DNA of 64,000 nucleotides from CAWABB01 sp963780165 (GTDB taxonomy: Bacteria > Bacteroidota > Ignavibacteria > UBA10030 > UBA6906). Where the stretch lies: assembly GCA_963780165.1 (NCBI GenBank), contig CAWABB010000001.1, positions 1,922,001 through 1,986,000 of the forward strand. Reading direction: 5' to 3'. The translations under genes were made by a program, and so were the position numbers. Of the stretch, positions 17,997 to 25,072 are shown piece after piece (within the stretch, counting starts at the first letter, position 1; the number at the start of each line of letters is the position of its first letter). The notes beneath the pieces were generated by a model. It had not been told where the DNA came from, did no database searches, and saw only the letters and a list, made by a program, of their open reading frames with translations.

Positions 17997-18780
17997 TGGC
18001 GCCTCTCTTCCGTACGAGTTCGTCGTGCAACGCCCGCGCCGCCTGAACGTCCTCCCAGGTCGGCCGCTTCCAGTTCGGATTCCGCAACAGCGCCGCCGGA
18101 TGGTAGGTGACCATCACAGGTGTCCCCTCGTAGGACAGCGTCCGGCCGCGCAGGCGGCCAAGGCTCTCGCTCGTCCCCAGGAGGTTCTCCGCCGCGGTCA
18201 GGCCTAGGCAGAGGATCAGCGCCGGCTGCACCAGCTGAATCTGCTTCCGGAGGTAGGGGAGGCAACGCTCCACCTCGTCCGGCTGGGGTTTTCGGTTGTT
18301 GGGGGGGCGGCACTTCAGGATGTTACAGATGTACACTTCATCCCGTCGAAATCCGATCGCCTCGAGGATCTTGTTGAGGAGTTGGCCCGCCCGGCCCACA
18401 AACGGCTCGCCCTGCGCGTCTTCGTCGGCACCGGGCGCTTCACCGACGATCATCAGGGTCGCCTTCGGATTCCCCACGCCGAAGACGAACTTCGTGCGAG
18501 TGTGCCCCAGCGGGCACTTCATGCACGTGCAAATCAGTTCGTCGAGCGAAGCGACCGAATCGGCGCCTGCCCATGGTTCGGCAGCGATTGGGAGCCTGGC
18601 GGCAGGGACGCCGAACAGAACCAGGTCCTCCGCCGGCGGAGGCTCGGTGTGGCGTTCCGGGGATGTCGTCGATGTGCGCGACGGGCTCATCGAGGCACGT
18701 GGCTCCGAGAGCGCGTCCTCGCCGAAGAGTTCCCGTTCACGGGCAAGGATATGACTGATGTCCGAGAGCAACCGCTCCAT
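17989..18780 (-). CDS. Type-4 uracil-DNA glycosylase (iron-sulfur)
   Basis: Removes uracil from DNA. The 263-aa protein has a variable N-terminal extension of about 75 residues rich in Ser, Pro and Glu. The catalytic domain follows: Cys residues of a 4Fe-4S cluster in CTCMKC, and later in CNILKC and ERCLPYL; the active-site region GEAPGADEDAQGEPFVGRAGQLL; and the C-terminal HPAALLRNPNWKR. These are the family-4 UDG motifs. The long N-terminal linker is typical of fused or phage-polymerase-like homologues, but no second domain is recognisable. It sits between coaBC and dnaB on the same strand. Confidence 0.94.
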   Translation of the reverse strand: MERLLSDISHILARERELFGEDALSEPRASMSPSRTSTTSPERHTEPPPAEDLVLFGVPAARLPIAAEPWAGADSVASLDELICTCMKCPLGHTRTKFVFGVGNPKATLMIVGEAPGADEDAQGEPFVGRAGQLLNKILEAIGFRRDEVYICNILKCRPPNNRKPQPDEVERCLPYLRKQIQLVQPALILCLGLTAAENLLGTSESLGRLRGRTLSYEGTPVMVTYHPAALLRNPNWKRPTWEDVQAARALHDELVRKRGANG

Positions 18781-18810
18781 GACAGCCCTGCGAGGGGATG
18801 GAATGCGTGT

Positions 18811-20028
18811 CTAGTGCAGCAGCGGGACGACGCGGTTCAGGATTTCGTGAGCAATGTTGGTCTTCGGCTGGAGAGGGAGCGTTTCCGCTTCGCCTCGCGC
18901 CGTCAGCACCGTCACGACGTTCGTATCTGTTCCGAAGCCAGCGCCAGGGACCATGGGGTTGTTGAGCACGACGGCATCGAGGTTCTTGCCCGCCAGCTTT
19001 TTGCGCGCGTTCGCGAGCTCATCGTCCGTCTCGAGCGCGAACCCGACGATGATCTGGTGCCGCTTGCGCTGCCCGATCGTCTTCAGGATGTCCGGGTTCT
19101 TCGTGAACTCAATATTGAGCCGATCGTCGTCGAGATTTTCCCGCTTGAGCTTGGACTGTGACGGCGACACCGGCGCGAAATCACCCACCGCAGCCGCCAT
19201 GATCACCAGGTCTGCCGAGGGGAACTCTCGTTCCACGGCGACCTGCATCTCTGCCGCGGTGGCCACATCCACCCGCCGCGTGTTGCGCGGGGTCCTCAGT
19301 GCAACCGGACCGCTGATGAGCGTGACATCGGCACCACGCTGCGCCGCCGCCCCGGCGATCGCGAAGCCCATCTTCCCGGACGACCGGTTCCCGATGAACC
19401 GCACGGGATCGATCGGCTCGTACGTGGGGCCCGCGGTCACGAGCACGCGCTTGCCGCGGAGATCGTGATGAATGCCGGCGAGGACCTCCCGCAGCGACCG
19501 GAGGATCACGTCAGGTTCAGGAAGACGCCCCGGCCCGCTCAGGCCGCTGGCGAGCTCGCCGGTTTCCGGCTCGATGATGACACAGCCGCTGTCGCGCAGC
19601 GCCGCCACATTCCGCTGCGTGGTCTGATTCAGCCACATGTCCACGTCCATCGCGGGCGCGACAATCAGCGGGCCGCGCAATGCCAGCACGAGCGTCGTCA
19701 GGAAGTTATCGGCAAACCCGTGCGCGATCTTGGCGATCGTGTTCGCCGTGGCTGGAGCGATGACCATCGCATCCGCCCAGACGCCCAGCTCGATGTGCTT
19801 CGTCCACTGGTCGGTGGCAACGTCCCCGGCGGGGGGAAACATCTCGATGATGGCGGGGCGGCGGGACAGCGTGGACATCGTCAACGGGGTGATGAACTGC
19901 GTCGCCGAGCGAGTCATCACGACCTGGACCTCGTCTCCGGCCTTCACAAGCTCCCGCACGAGGATGGCGGTTTTGTACGCGGCGATCCCGCCGGTCACCC
20001 CAACGATGATGTGGTGTCCCCCAGCCAT
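18811..20028 (-). CDS. coaBC: Bifunctional CoaBC: phosphopantothenoylcysteine synthetase/decarboxylase
   Basis: Two consecutive steps of coenzyme A synthesis. The N-terminal CoaC domain (about 1-180) begins IIVGVTGGIAAYK and has the catalytic His in KHIELG and the PAMDVDMW motif. The lid has LASGLSGPGRLPEP, with Ser where the Escherichia coli enzyme has its redox Cys, a form seen in the Bacteroidota/Chlorobi group. The C-terminal CoaB domain (about 185-405) has VLVTAGPTYEPIDPVRFIGN and SSGKMG. Length is normal. It is part of the yicC-gmk-rpoZ-coaBC string and ends 30 bp before the UDG gene. Confidence 0.97.
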   Translation of the reverse strand: MAGGHHIIVGVTGGIAAYKTAILVRELVKAGDEVQVVMTRSATQFITPLTMSTLSRRPAIIEMFPPAGDVATDQWTKHIELGVWADAMVIAPATANTIAKIAHGFADNFLTTLVLALRGPLIVAPAMDVDMWLNQTTQRNVAALRDSGCVIIEPETGELASGLSGPGRLPEPDVILRSLREVLAGIHHDLRGKRVLVTAGPTYEPIDPVRFIGNRSSGKMGFAIAGAAAQRGADVTLISGPVALRTPRNTRRVDVATAAEMQVAVEREFPSADLVIMAAAVGDFAPVSPSQSKLKRENLDDDRLNIEFTKNPDILKTIGQRKRHQIIVGFALETDDELANARKKLAGKNLDAVVLNNPMVPGAGFGTDTNVVTVLTARGEAETLPLQPKTNIAHEILNRVVPLLH

Positions 20029-20040
20029 GGGCCTGGCCCC

Positions 20041-20388
20041 TTACTCCTCTTCGGGTTCTTCGGTCTCTTCCTCGGGCGGCGCAATGGGCTCCGGGACTTC
20101 CTTGTAGCGCCACTCGATGTCACCGGCGACGAGCTCCTGCAGCGATACATCCGTCGGCTTCGGGCGCTTCTCGAATTCCATGCTGATGCGCAGCTGGTCG
20201 GGATTGACGTCCATTTCGCCCTCGGTCTCGACGTCCGACTTCGGGACAAGCGTCTCGATGCGCTGGTTGAATTCGATCTTCACTTCCTCGTTCACCTGGC
20301 GCGCGCGGCGCGAGGCGACCACGATGGCTTCGTGGACGTTCGTCCCGCTCTTGTAGAAGTGATCCAGGTTGATCGGTTTCAGTGGCAT
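20041..20388 (-). CDS. rpoZ: RNA polymerase omega subunit, FCB-type
   Basis: Small RNA polymerase subunit that helps assemble beta-prime. The 115-aa protein has the core sequence EAIVVASRRARQVNEE near residues 20-35, then KIEFNQRIETL, which matches omega proteins of the Bacteroidota/Chlorobi group. The C-terminus is acidic (PPEEETEEPEEE). It sits 3 bp after gmk, its usual neighbour, and 12 bp before coaBC. Placement and motif together make the call strong. Confidence 0.92.
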   Translation of the reverse strand: MPLKPINLDHFYKSGTNVHEAIVVASRRARQVNEEVKIEFNQRIETLVPKSDVETEGEMDVNPDQLRISMEFEKRPKPTDVSLQELVAGDIEWRYKEVPEPIAPPEEETEEPEEE

Positions 20389-20391
20389 GCT

Positions 20392-20967
20392 TCAGATCCT
20401 CCGTTCCTTCAACTGTAGGTAGTGTTTCACAATCTCTTCTGTTTCGGCAATCGCCCGGTCCAGAACGTCATTCACCACCCGGCGGTCAAACTGTTCGCCG
20501 AGCTCAAGCTCCATGTCTGTCCGCGCAAGTCTGCGCCTGACCGTGGCCTCGTCCTCGGTGCTCCGCGCACGCAACCGCGCTTCGAGGGTCTCCCGCGACG
20601 GCGGCCGGATGAACACGAGCAGCGCGCCCGGATAGCGCTCCTTAATCGAGAGCGCGCCCTTGACATCCACATCGAACAGCAGATGCTGGCCGCGCATCAG
20701 GGCCCCTTCCACTTCCACCCTCATGGTCCCGTAGAGATTTCCGTACACCTCTTCCCACTCGACAAACTCGCCGGCAACGATGCGCCGCTGGAACTCTTCG
20801 CGAGTCAGATAGTGATAGTCGACCCCCTCACGCTCCCCCGCCCGCATCGGCCGCGTGGTCGCCGAGACCGAGAACCGGAGCGATGGAATGTCGCGCAGCA
20901 ACGCCCGGGCGATCGTTGTCTTTCCCGATCCGCTCGGGCCGGACACGACGATCAGCCCGCCGGCCAT
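20392..20967 (-). CDS. gmk: Guanylate kinase
   Basis: Converts GMP to GDP with ATP. The 191-aa protein has the P-loop GPSGSGKTTIARAL near the N-terminus, the GMP-binding region SATTRPMRAGEREGVDYHYL, the GEFVEWEEVYGNLYGT motif and VDVKGALSIKERYP. All are standard for the family. It begins 3 bp after the yicC stop, in the common yicC-gmk-rpoZ order. Confidence 0.98.
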   Translation of the reverse strand: MAGGLIVVSGPSGSGKTTIARALLRDIPSLRFSVSATTRPMRAGEREGVDYHYLTREEFQRRIVAGEFVEWEEVYGNLYGTMRVEVEGALMRGQHLLFDVDVKGALSIKERYPGALLVFIRPPSRETLEARLRARSTEDEATVRRRLARTDMELELGEQFDRRVVNDVLDRAIAETEEIVKHYLQLKERRI

Positions 20968-20970
20968 CGG

Positions 20971-21849
20971 TCACTCGATGTTCTGAAGCTGTTCCCGGAT
21001 CTTTTCAAGCTCTTCCTTCACGCCCACAACGATGTGTGCGATCTCAGTAGCAGAGGATTTCGAGCCGATCGTATTCACTTCCCGGTTGATCTCCTGCACG
21101 AGGAAGTTCAGTTTCCGCCCCGCCGGCTCGCCGGCGCTGACCGCTTCAAGGAAGAACTTCAGATGGCTCCTGAATCGCACGCACTCCTCCGTCACGTCCA
21201 GGCGATCCGCCAGCAAGGCGATCTCCATTTCGAGGCGCGATTCGTCAATGGTTGTCGCGCTCAGCATTTGCGTGATGCGCGTCTTGAGCCGCTCGCGTTC
21301 GTGCGGTACCTGGCCCGTGGAGAGGTTCTGGATCTTGTCCAGCTGCCGCTCGAGCGACCCGAGGCGGAGGCGAAAATCTTTCTCGAGCTCGCGCCCCTCG
21401 TTCTGGCGCATCGTCACCAGGTCGTCGAGCGCCACGACAAGCGCCTTCTGTGCGACGGTCCATTCCAGATCATCGCTGGCCTCGACCGACACCGGCTCGA
21501 AAATGTCGGAGAACTGCAGCAGGTGCTCCAGCTTGACGGTCTCGCGTATACGCGCCGTCTTGCGGAGCTGGTTCAGCATGGTCGCATAGGCCCGGGCCAT
21601 GGGAGCATTCAGCTTCACGGGGATCGTGCCGTCCGTTTCACGCTCGATCGTCACCTGGACGTTCACCTTGCCGCGGGACATCCGCTGGCGTACCGCGTCC
21701 TTGACTTCGTTCTCGCGGAGGGCCAGAGCCCTCGGGAGACGAGCAACGACCTCGAGAAACCGGCTGTTGACGCTGCGAAGCTCAACCGATCCGGTCACGC
21801 CCTTTTCGCTGACCTCTCCCCGGCCGAAGCCGGTCATGCTTAGAACCAT
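20971..21849 (-). CDS. yicC: YicC family endoribonuclease-like protein
   Basis: YicC/YloC proteins act as endoribonucleases in some bacteria, though their physiological role is not settled. The 292-aa protein begins with the family hallmark MVLSMTGFGRGE, then VELRSVNSRFLEVVARLP, and ends with the conserved GRKLNFLVQEINREVNTIGSK block and a coiled-coil-like Glu/Lys-rich tail. The ATG at 21849 begins the hallmark sequence. It is the first gene of a long minus-strand string and has a candidate promoter about 25 nt upstream. Confidence 0.94.
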   Translation of the reverse strand: MVLSMTGFGRGEVSEKGVTGSVELRSVNSRFLEVVARLPRALALRENEVKDAVRQRMSRGKVNVQVTIERETDGTIPVKLNAPMARAYATMLNQLRKTARIRETVKLEHLLQFSDIFEPVSVEASDDLEWTVAQKALVVALDDLVTMRQNEGRELEKDFRLRLGSLERQLDKIQNLSTGQVPHERERLKTRITQMLSATTIDESRLEMEIALLADRLDVTEECVRFRSHLKFFLEAVSAGEPAGRKLNFLVQEINREVNTIGSKSSATEIAHIVVGVKEELEKIREQLQNIE

Positions 21850-21880
21850 GGTGAATATGCCCGTTGTCCAAAGAGTATAT

Positions 21881-21909
21881 AAAGTAGAAAAATCGCGGGC
21901 GGGGTGCAA
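21881..21909 (-). promoter_or_regulatory. Candidate promoter of the yicC operon
   Basis: Read on the minus strand: TTGCAC (-35), 17 bp, TACTTT (-10), placing the start of transcription about 25 nt before the yicC ATG. A neighbouring TATACT could be an alternative -10. Confidence 0.45.
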
Positions 21910-21950
21910 CACGAGATTCTGAACGTTCTGTTCACCGGCCCGCGCACAAC

Positions 21951-21959
21951 TTATCCACA
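21951..21959 (+). promoter_or_regulatory. Perfect DnaA box between yicC and rqcH
   Basis: TTATCCACA matches the DnaA-box consensus exactly. It lies between the divergent yicC and rqcH promoters, about 19 kb from the origin, and could mean DnaA regulates one or both. One 9-mer can also occur by chance. Confidence 0.4.
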
Positions 21960-21975
21960 AAAAAACCGCCATTCG

Positions 21976-22004
21976 TTGAGAGAAATCGCCATTTTTGGTA
22001 TATT
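21976..22004 (+). promoter_or_regulatory. Promoter of rqcH
   Basis: TTGAGA, 17-bp spacer, TATATT. The -10 ends 9 bp before the rqcH ATG at 22014, so the predicted transcript starts at or within about 3 nt of the start codon. I see no ribosome site, which fits a leaderless mRNA. Confidence 0.6.
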
Positions 22005-22013
22005 GTTGATAAG

Positions 22014-23702
22014 ATGACCGGCAACTACTTCACACTGAAGCTTCTCGCGAAACGGCTGAACGAAGTCCTGCCGGGGCGCCATCTGACGGGGGCGTTTTCA
22101 CAGGAACGGGACGAGCTCGTGCTCGCAACAGATGCCGACCCTTCCCACATCGTGATCAGCTGCCGCCATGGCGAAAACTGCCTCTTCCTCCACCCGGGGT
22201 ATGCGCGGGCCAGATCCAACACCGCCAACCTGATGGAACCCGCCGCCGGGAAGAACATTCACGCCGTCGGCACCGACCCGAACGACCGCGTGGTCAGCAT
22301 CACCCTTGATGGGTCGCTCGCATTGGCGTGCCAGTTCTTCGGCGGCCGGGCGAACGTAGTTCTGGTGGACGGCGCAGGGCGGACTGTGGAGTCCTTCCGA
22401 AGGTCGCGCACGGACGAGGCGCCTCGCCCCCCGGCCGAAGCCGGGACTCCGCTGTTCGATATCGTCAGACTGCAGCAGCTGGTCGAAACATCGGCCGACC
22501 ATCTTGTGTCGAAGGTCATCCGCCAGGCCGTGCCGCAGCTTGGCCCCGACCTCACCCGCGAGCTGATGGTTCGCTCCAATCTTCCGGACGACGTCCATGC
22601 GCGCGATCTGCCTCCGTCAGGCATCAGCCGCCTGATCACGACGCTGGGCGAACTTCTCGGCGAGCTCGACAACGCCAGGCCAGTGGTGTATGGCGGACCG
22701 GAAGGCTCCGCTCCGCTCTTTTCACCCATTCCGCTGCGATCGTTCGAAGGCCGTGAGCGGCAGGAGTTCGATGACATCCACGACGCTGTCCGCTTCACCG
22801 TCTATCGCCGCAGAGCTCTCCTGGTTGCGGACAGGGAGCGATCCGGCATCCTGGACACATTGCAGAAAGAGATCGATCGTCTCGACCGCGCGATACGATC
22901 GCTGGACGAAGGCCGCAGCGAACACGAACGTGCCGATCTCTTCGAGCGGTACGGAAGTCTATTGTTGGCTCATCCCGATGCCGTCCCGCGCGGCGCCTCC
23001 TCGCTGGACATCGACGACGGTCTCACGCACCACGTCATCCAGCTGGATCCACGCATCAACGCCACACGGAACGCGCAGCGTTACTATGATCGCGCGAAGC
23101 GGGCACGGGCAGCGCGCACCGAGGCGGCGCTCCGCCGGCCGCCCCTGCTCGAGCGCCGCACGCTCGCACTCCAGCTGCTGGAGGATGTCGGCCAGCTCCG
23201 AAGCCGCGACGACCTGAAAACCTTCGCTGCCAACCACGAAGAAGAGCTCATGGCGTTTGGCGTCGGCCCGAAGGCGCGGGAGCGCGAGCAGATCCCATTC
23301 AGGATCTTCACGGTCGACGGGGGATTCGAGGTGTGGGCCGGAAAGAGCAGCGAGAACAATGACCTGCTCACGCTCCGCCACGCGAAGCCGAACGATCTCT
23401 GGTTTCACGCCCGGGGCGCCGGTGGTTCACATGTGGTCCTCCGCGTGGGTACCGGCAGCGGGGACCCCGGCAAACGGGCGCGCCAGCAGGCCGCATCAAT
23501 TGCCGCATATTACAGCAAAATGCGGAACGCCGGCACCGTCCCGGTCGCGATGACGCGCAAGAAATTCGTCCGGAAGCCGCGGGGGGCCCCCCCGGGGACC
23601 GTTGCGCTCGAGCGCGAAGAAGTCCTGTTTGTGCCCCCGCAACTGCCAGTGGAAGAATCCTCCGCCGCCAGGGTGCGGCGCACAGGGCCCCGGCGGCACT
23701 GA
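22014..23702 (+). CDS. rqcH: RqcH/NFACT ribosome quality-control protein
   Basis: Binds stalled 50S subunits carrying peptidyl-tRNA and adds C-terminal alanine tails. The 562-aa protein has an NFACT-N domain (about 1-180) with the conserved Asp-Arg pair (D91-R92) near the expected place, a middle region with helical and coiled-coil stretches rich in Arg and Glu (about 270-385), and an NFACT-R domain near 440 with FEVWAGKSSENND, KPNDLWFHARGAGGSHVVLR and KFVRKPRGAPPGTV. Order and length fit the family. The start is a near-leaderless ATG at 22014. Confidence 0.95.
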   Translation: MTGNYFTLKLLAKRLNEVLPGRHLTGAFSQERDELVLATDADPSHIVISCRHGENCLFLHPGYARARSNTANLMEPAAGKNIHAVGTDPNDRVVSITLDGSLALACQFFGGRANVVLVDGAGRTVESFRRSRTDEAPRPPAEAGTPLFDIVRLQQLVETSADHLVSKVIRQAVPQLGPDLTRELMVRSNLPDDVHARDLPPSGISRLITTLGELLGELDNARPVVYGGPEGSAPLFSPIPLRSFEGRERQEFDDIHDAVRFTVYRRRALLVADRERSGILDTLQKEIDRLDRAIRSLDEGRSEHERADLFERYGSLLLAHPDAVPRGASSLDIDDGLTHHVIQLDPRINATRNAQRYYDRAKRARAARTEAALRRPPLLERRTLALQLLEDVGQLRSRDDLKTFAANHEEELMAFGVGPKAREREQIPFRIFTVDGGFEVWAGKSSENNDLLTLRHAKPNDLWFHARGAGGSHVVLRVGTGSGDPGKRARQQAASIAAYYSKMRNAGTVPVAMTRKKFVRKPRGAPPGTVALEREEVLFVPPQLPVEESSAARVRRTGPRRH

Positions 23703-23742
23703 CACAGCGGTCCCGAACCATTCACTCACGGATAGGTATCCC

Positions 23743-25002
23743 ATGCCACGATCGTCACGTCGCCGGACCGTTCCGGATCCCCGGACAACCATGCTCGCCA
23801 CCAGAGCTATCCACGGCCGGAAACTGTTCCCCCACCAGGCGCCTGTCGCAACGCCGATCGTGCAGACCTCCACGTACCGGTTTCGTGATTCAAGCGACGC
23901 CATCCGGTATGCGGACGGTGATCCCGATGTGTACGTCTACTCGCGGTACCACAATCCCACGGTCCAGGAGGCGGAGGATCGGCTCGCACTGATGATGGAA
24001 GCGGACCGCGCCCTCGTGTTCTCCTCGGGCATGGCCGCCATCACCTCAACGCTGCTCGCTGCCGCGCGCTCAGGCGACAGCATCATCAGCACACCCGGAC
24101 TGTACGGAGGCACCTACCGGTTCTTCCGGGATCTTCTGCCGCGGCACGGCGTCGGCGTGCGATACGTCCGGCCCGACCGGCTCGAGACGCTGCCGCGGAT
24201 GCTCACCCCGCGCACGCGCGCGGTGTACTTCGAGACGCCGACAAACCCCTCGCTCGGCATTGTCGACATCACGGAGCTCGTGCGGCAGGTCCGGAGGGCG
24301 CCCGGCGGCAGGCGCGTCCTGATCATCGCGGACAACACGTTCGCGACGGTGCTGAACCAGAACCCGTTGCGCCTCGGCGCGGACGTGCTGGTGGAAAGCG
24401 CCACAAAATACCTGGGGGGTCACTCGGATGTGATTGCCGGCGTTGCGGCCGGGCCGGTGGCGTTCATGCGCGATGTGCACACGCAGCAGAAGTATCTGGG
24501 GGGATGCACTGATCCGTTCGCGGCGTTCCTGCTGGTGCGGAGCCTCCAGACGTTCGAGCTCCGCGTCGCGCGCCAGAACGACAACGCCATGGAGCTTGCA
24601 CGGTTCCTGGAGACGCATCCCGCCGTAACGCGCGTGCTGTACCCGGGGCTTCCATCGCATCCCGGCCACGACATCGCGCGCAAGCAGATGACCGGCGCCG
24701 GGGGGCGGGGCTACGGCGGCATGGTGACGGTGGAGGTCCGGGGAGGCGCTCGCGCAGCCGTCAGGGTGTGCGACGCCCTTCGGGTCGCCGTCAACGCGAT
24801 GTCGCTTGGCGGAGTGGAGACCCTCGTGAGCATACCCGTCTACTCGTCCCATATCCGGTTGTCCGCGCGCGAGTTGAAACGGCAGGACGTCACGCCCGGA
24901 ATGATCCGGATTTCCGTCGGCATCGAGGGAATCAGCGATCTCACGCTGGATTTCGGGCGGGCGCTGGACCGCCTTGGACACCGCCGGGGCCAAATTTCTT
25001 GA
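23743..25002 (+). CDS. Cys/Met-metabolism PLP-dependent enzyme (cystathionine or methionine gamma-lyase/synthase type)
   Basis: Fold-type I PLP enzyme of transsulfuration. The 419-aa protein contains VATPIVQTSTYRF, YSRYHNPTVQEAE, the region FSSGMAAI, and the PLP lysine at about K222 in ESATKYLGGHSD. The C-terminus has the family's MSLGGVETLVSIP and ISVGIEGISDLTLDFGRAL. Motifs do not separate cystathionine gamma-synthase, beta- or gamma-lyase and methionine gamma-lyase, so the substrate is left open. The ATG at 23743 follows AGG; a later ATG at 23791 is also possible. It follows rqcH after 40 bp. Confidence 0.9.
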   Translation: MPRSSRRRTVPDPRTTMLATRAIHGRKLFPHQAPVATPIVQTSTYRFRDSSDAIRYADGDPDVYVYSRYHNPTVQEAEDRLALMMEADRALVFSSGMAAITSTLLAAARSGDSIISTPGLYGGTYRFFRDLLPRHGVGVRYVRPDRLETLPRMLTPRTRAVYFETPTNPSLGIVDITELVRQVRRAPGGRRVLIIADNTFATVLNQNPLRLGADVLVESATKYLGGHSDVIAGVAAGPVAFMRDVHTQQKYLGGCTDPFAAFLLVRSLQTFELRVARQNDNAMELARFLETHPAVTRVLYPGLPSHPGHDIARKQMTGAGGRGYGGMVTVEVRGGARAAVRVCDALRVAVNAMSLGGVETLVSIPVYSSHIRLSARELKRQDVTPGMIRISVGIEGISDLTLDFGRALDRLGHRRGQIS

Positions 25003-25027
25003 TTGTCACACGCGTTTTGGTTAGCAT
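24999..25027 (+). promoter_or_regulatory. Candidate promoter of the parvulin operon
   Basis: TTGATT (-35), 17 bp, TAGCAT (-10), overlapping the stop codon of the PLP-enzyme gene. It would start the transcript about 40 nt before the lipoprotein gene at 25073. Confidence 0.4.
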
Positions 25028-25072
25028 TCTTCTCTGTTCTATTCCTCTGGAATATCGTTGGAGATTGTATTC

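Noticed and set aside
20422..21843. A 473-residue plus-strand frame across gmk and yicC
   Set aside because: Shadow of two clear minus-strand genes; no motif.
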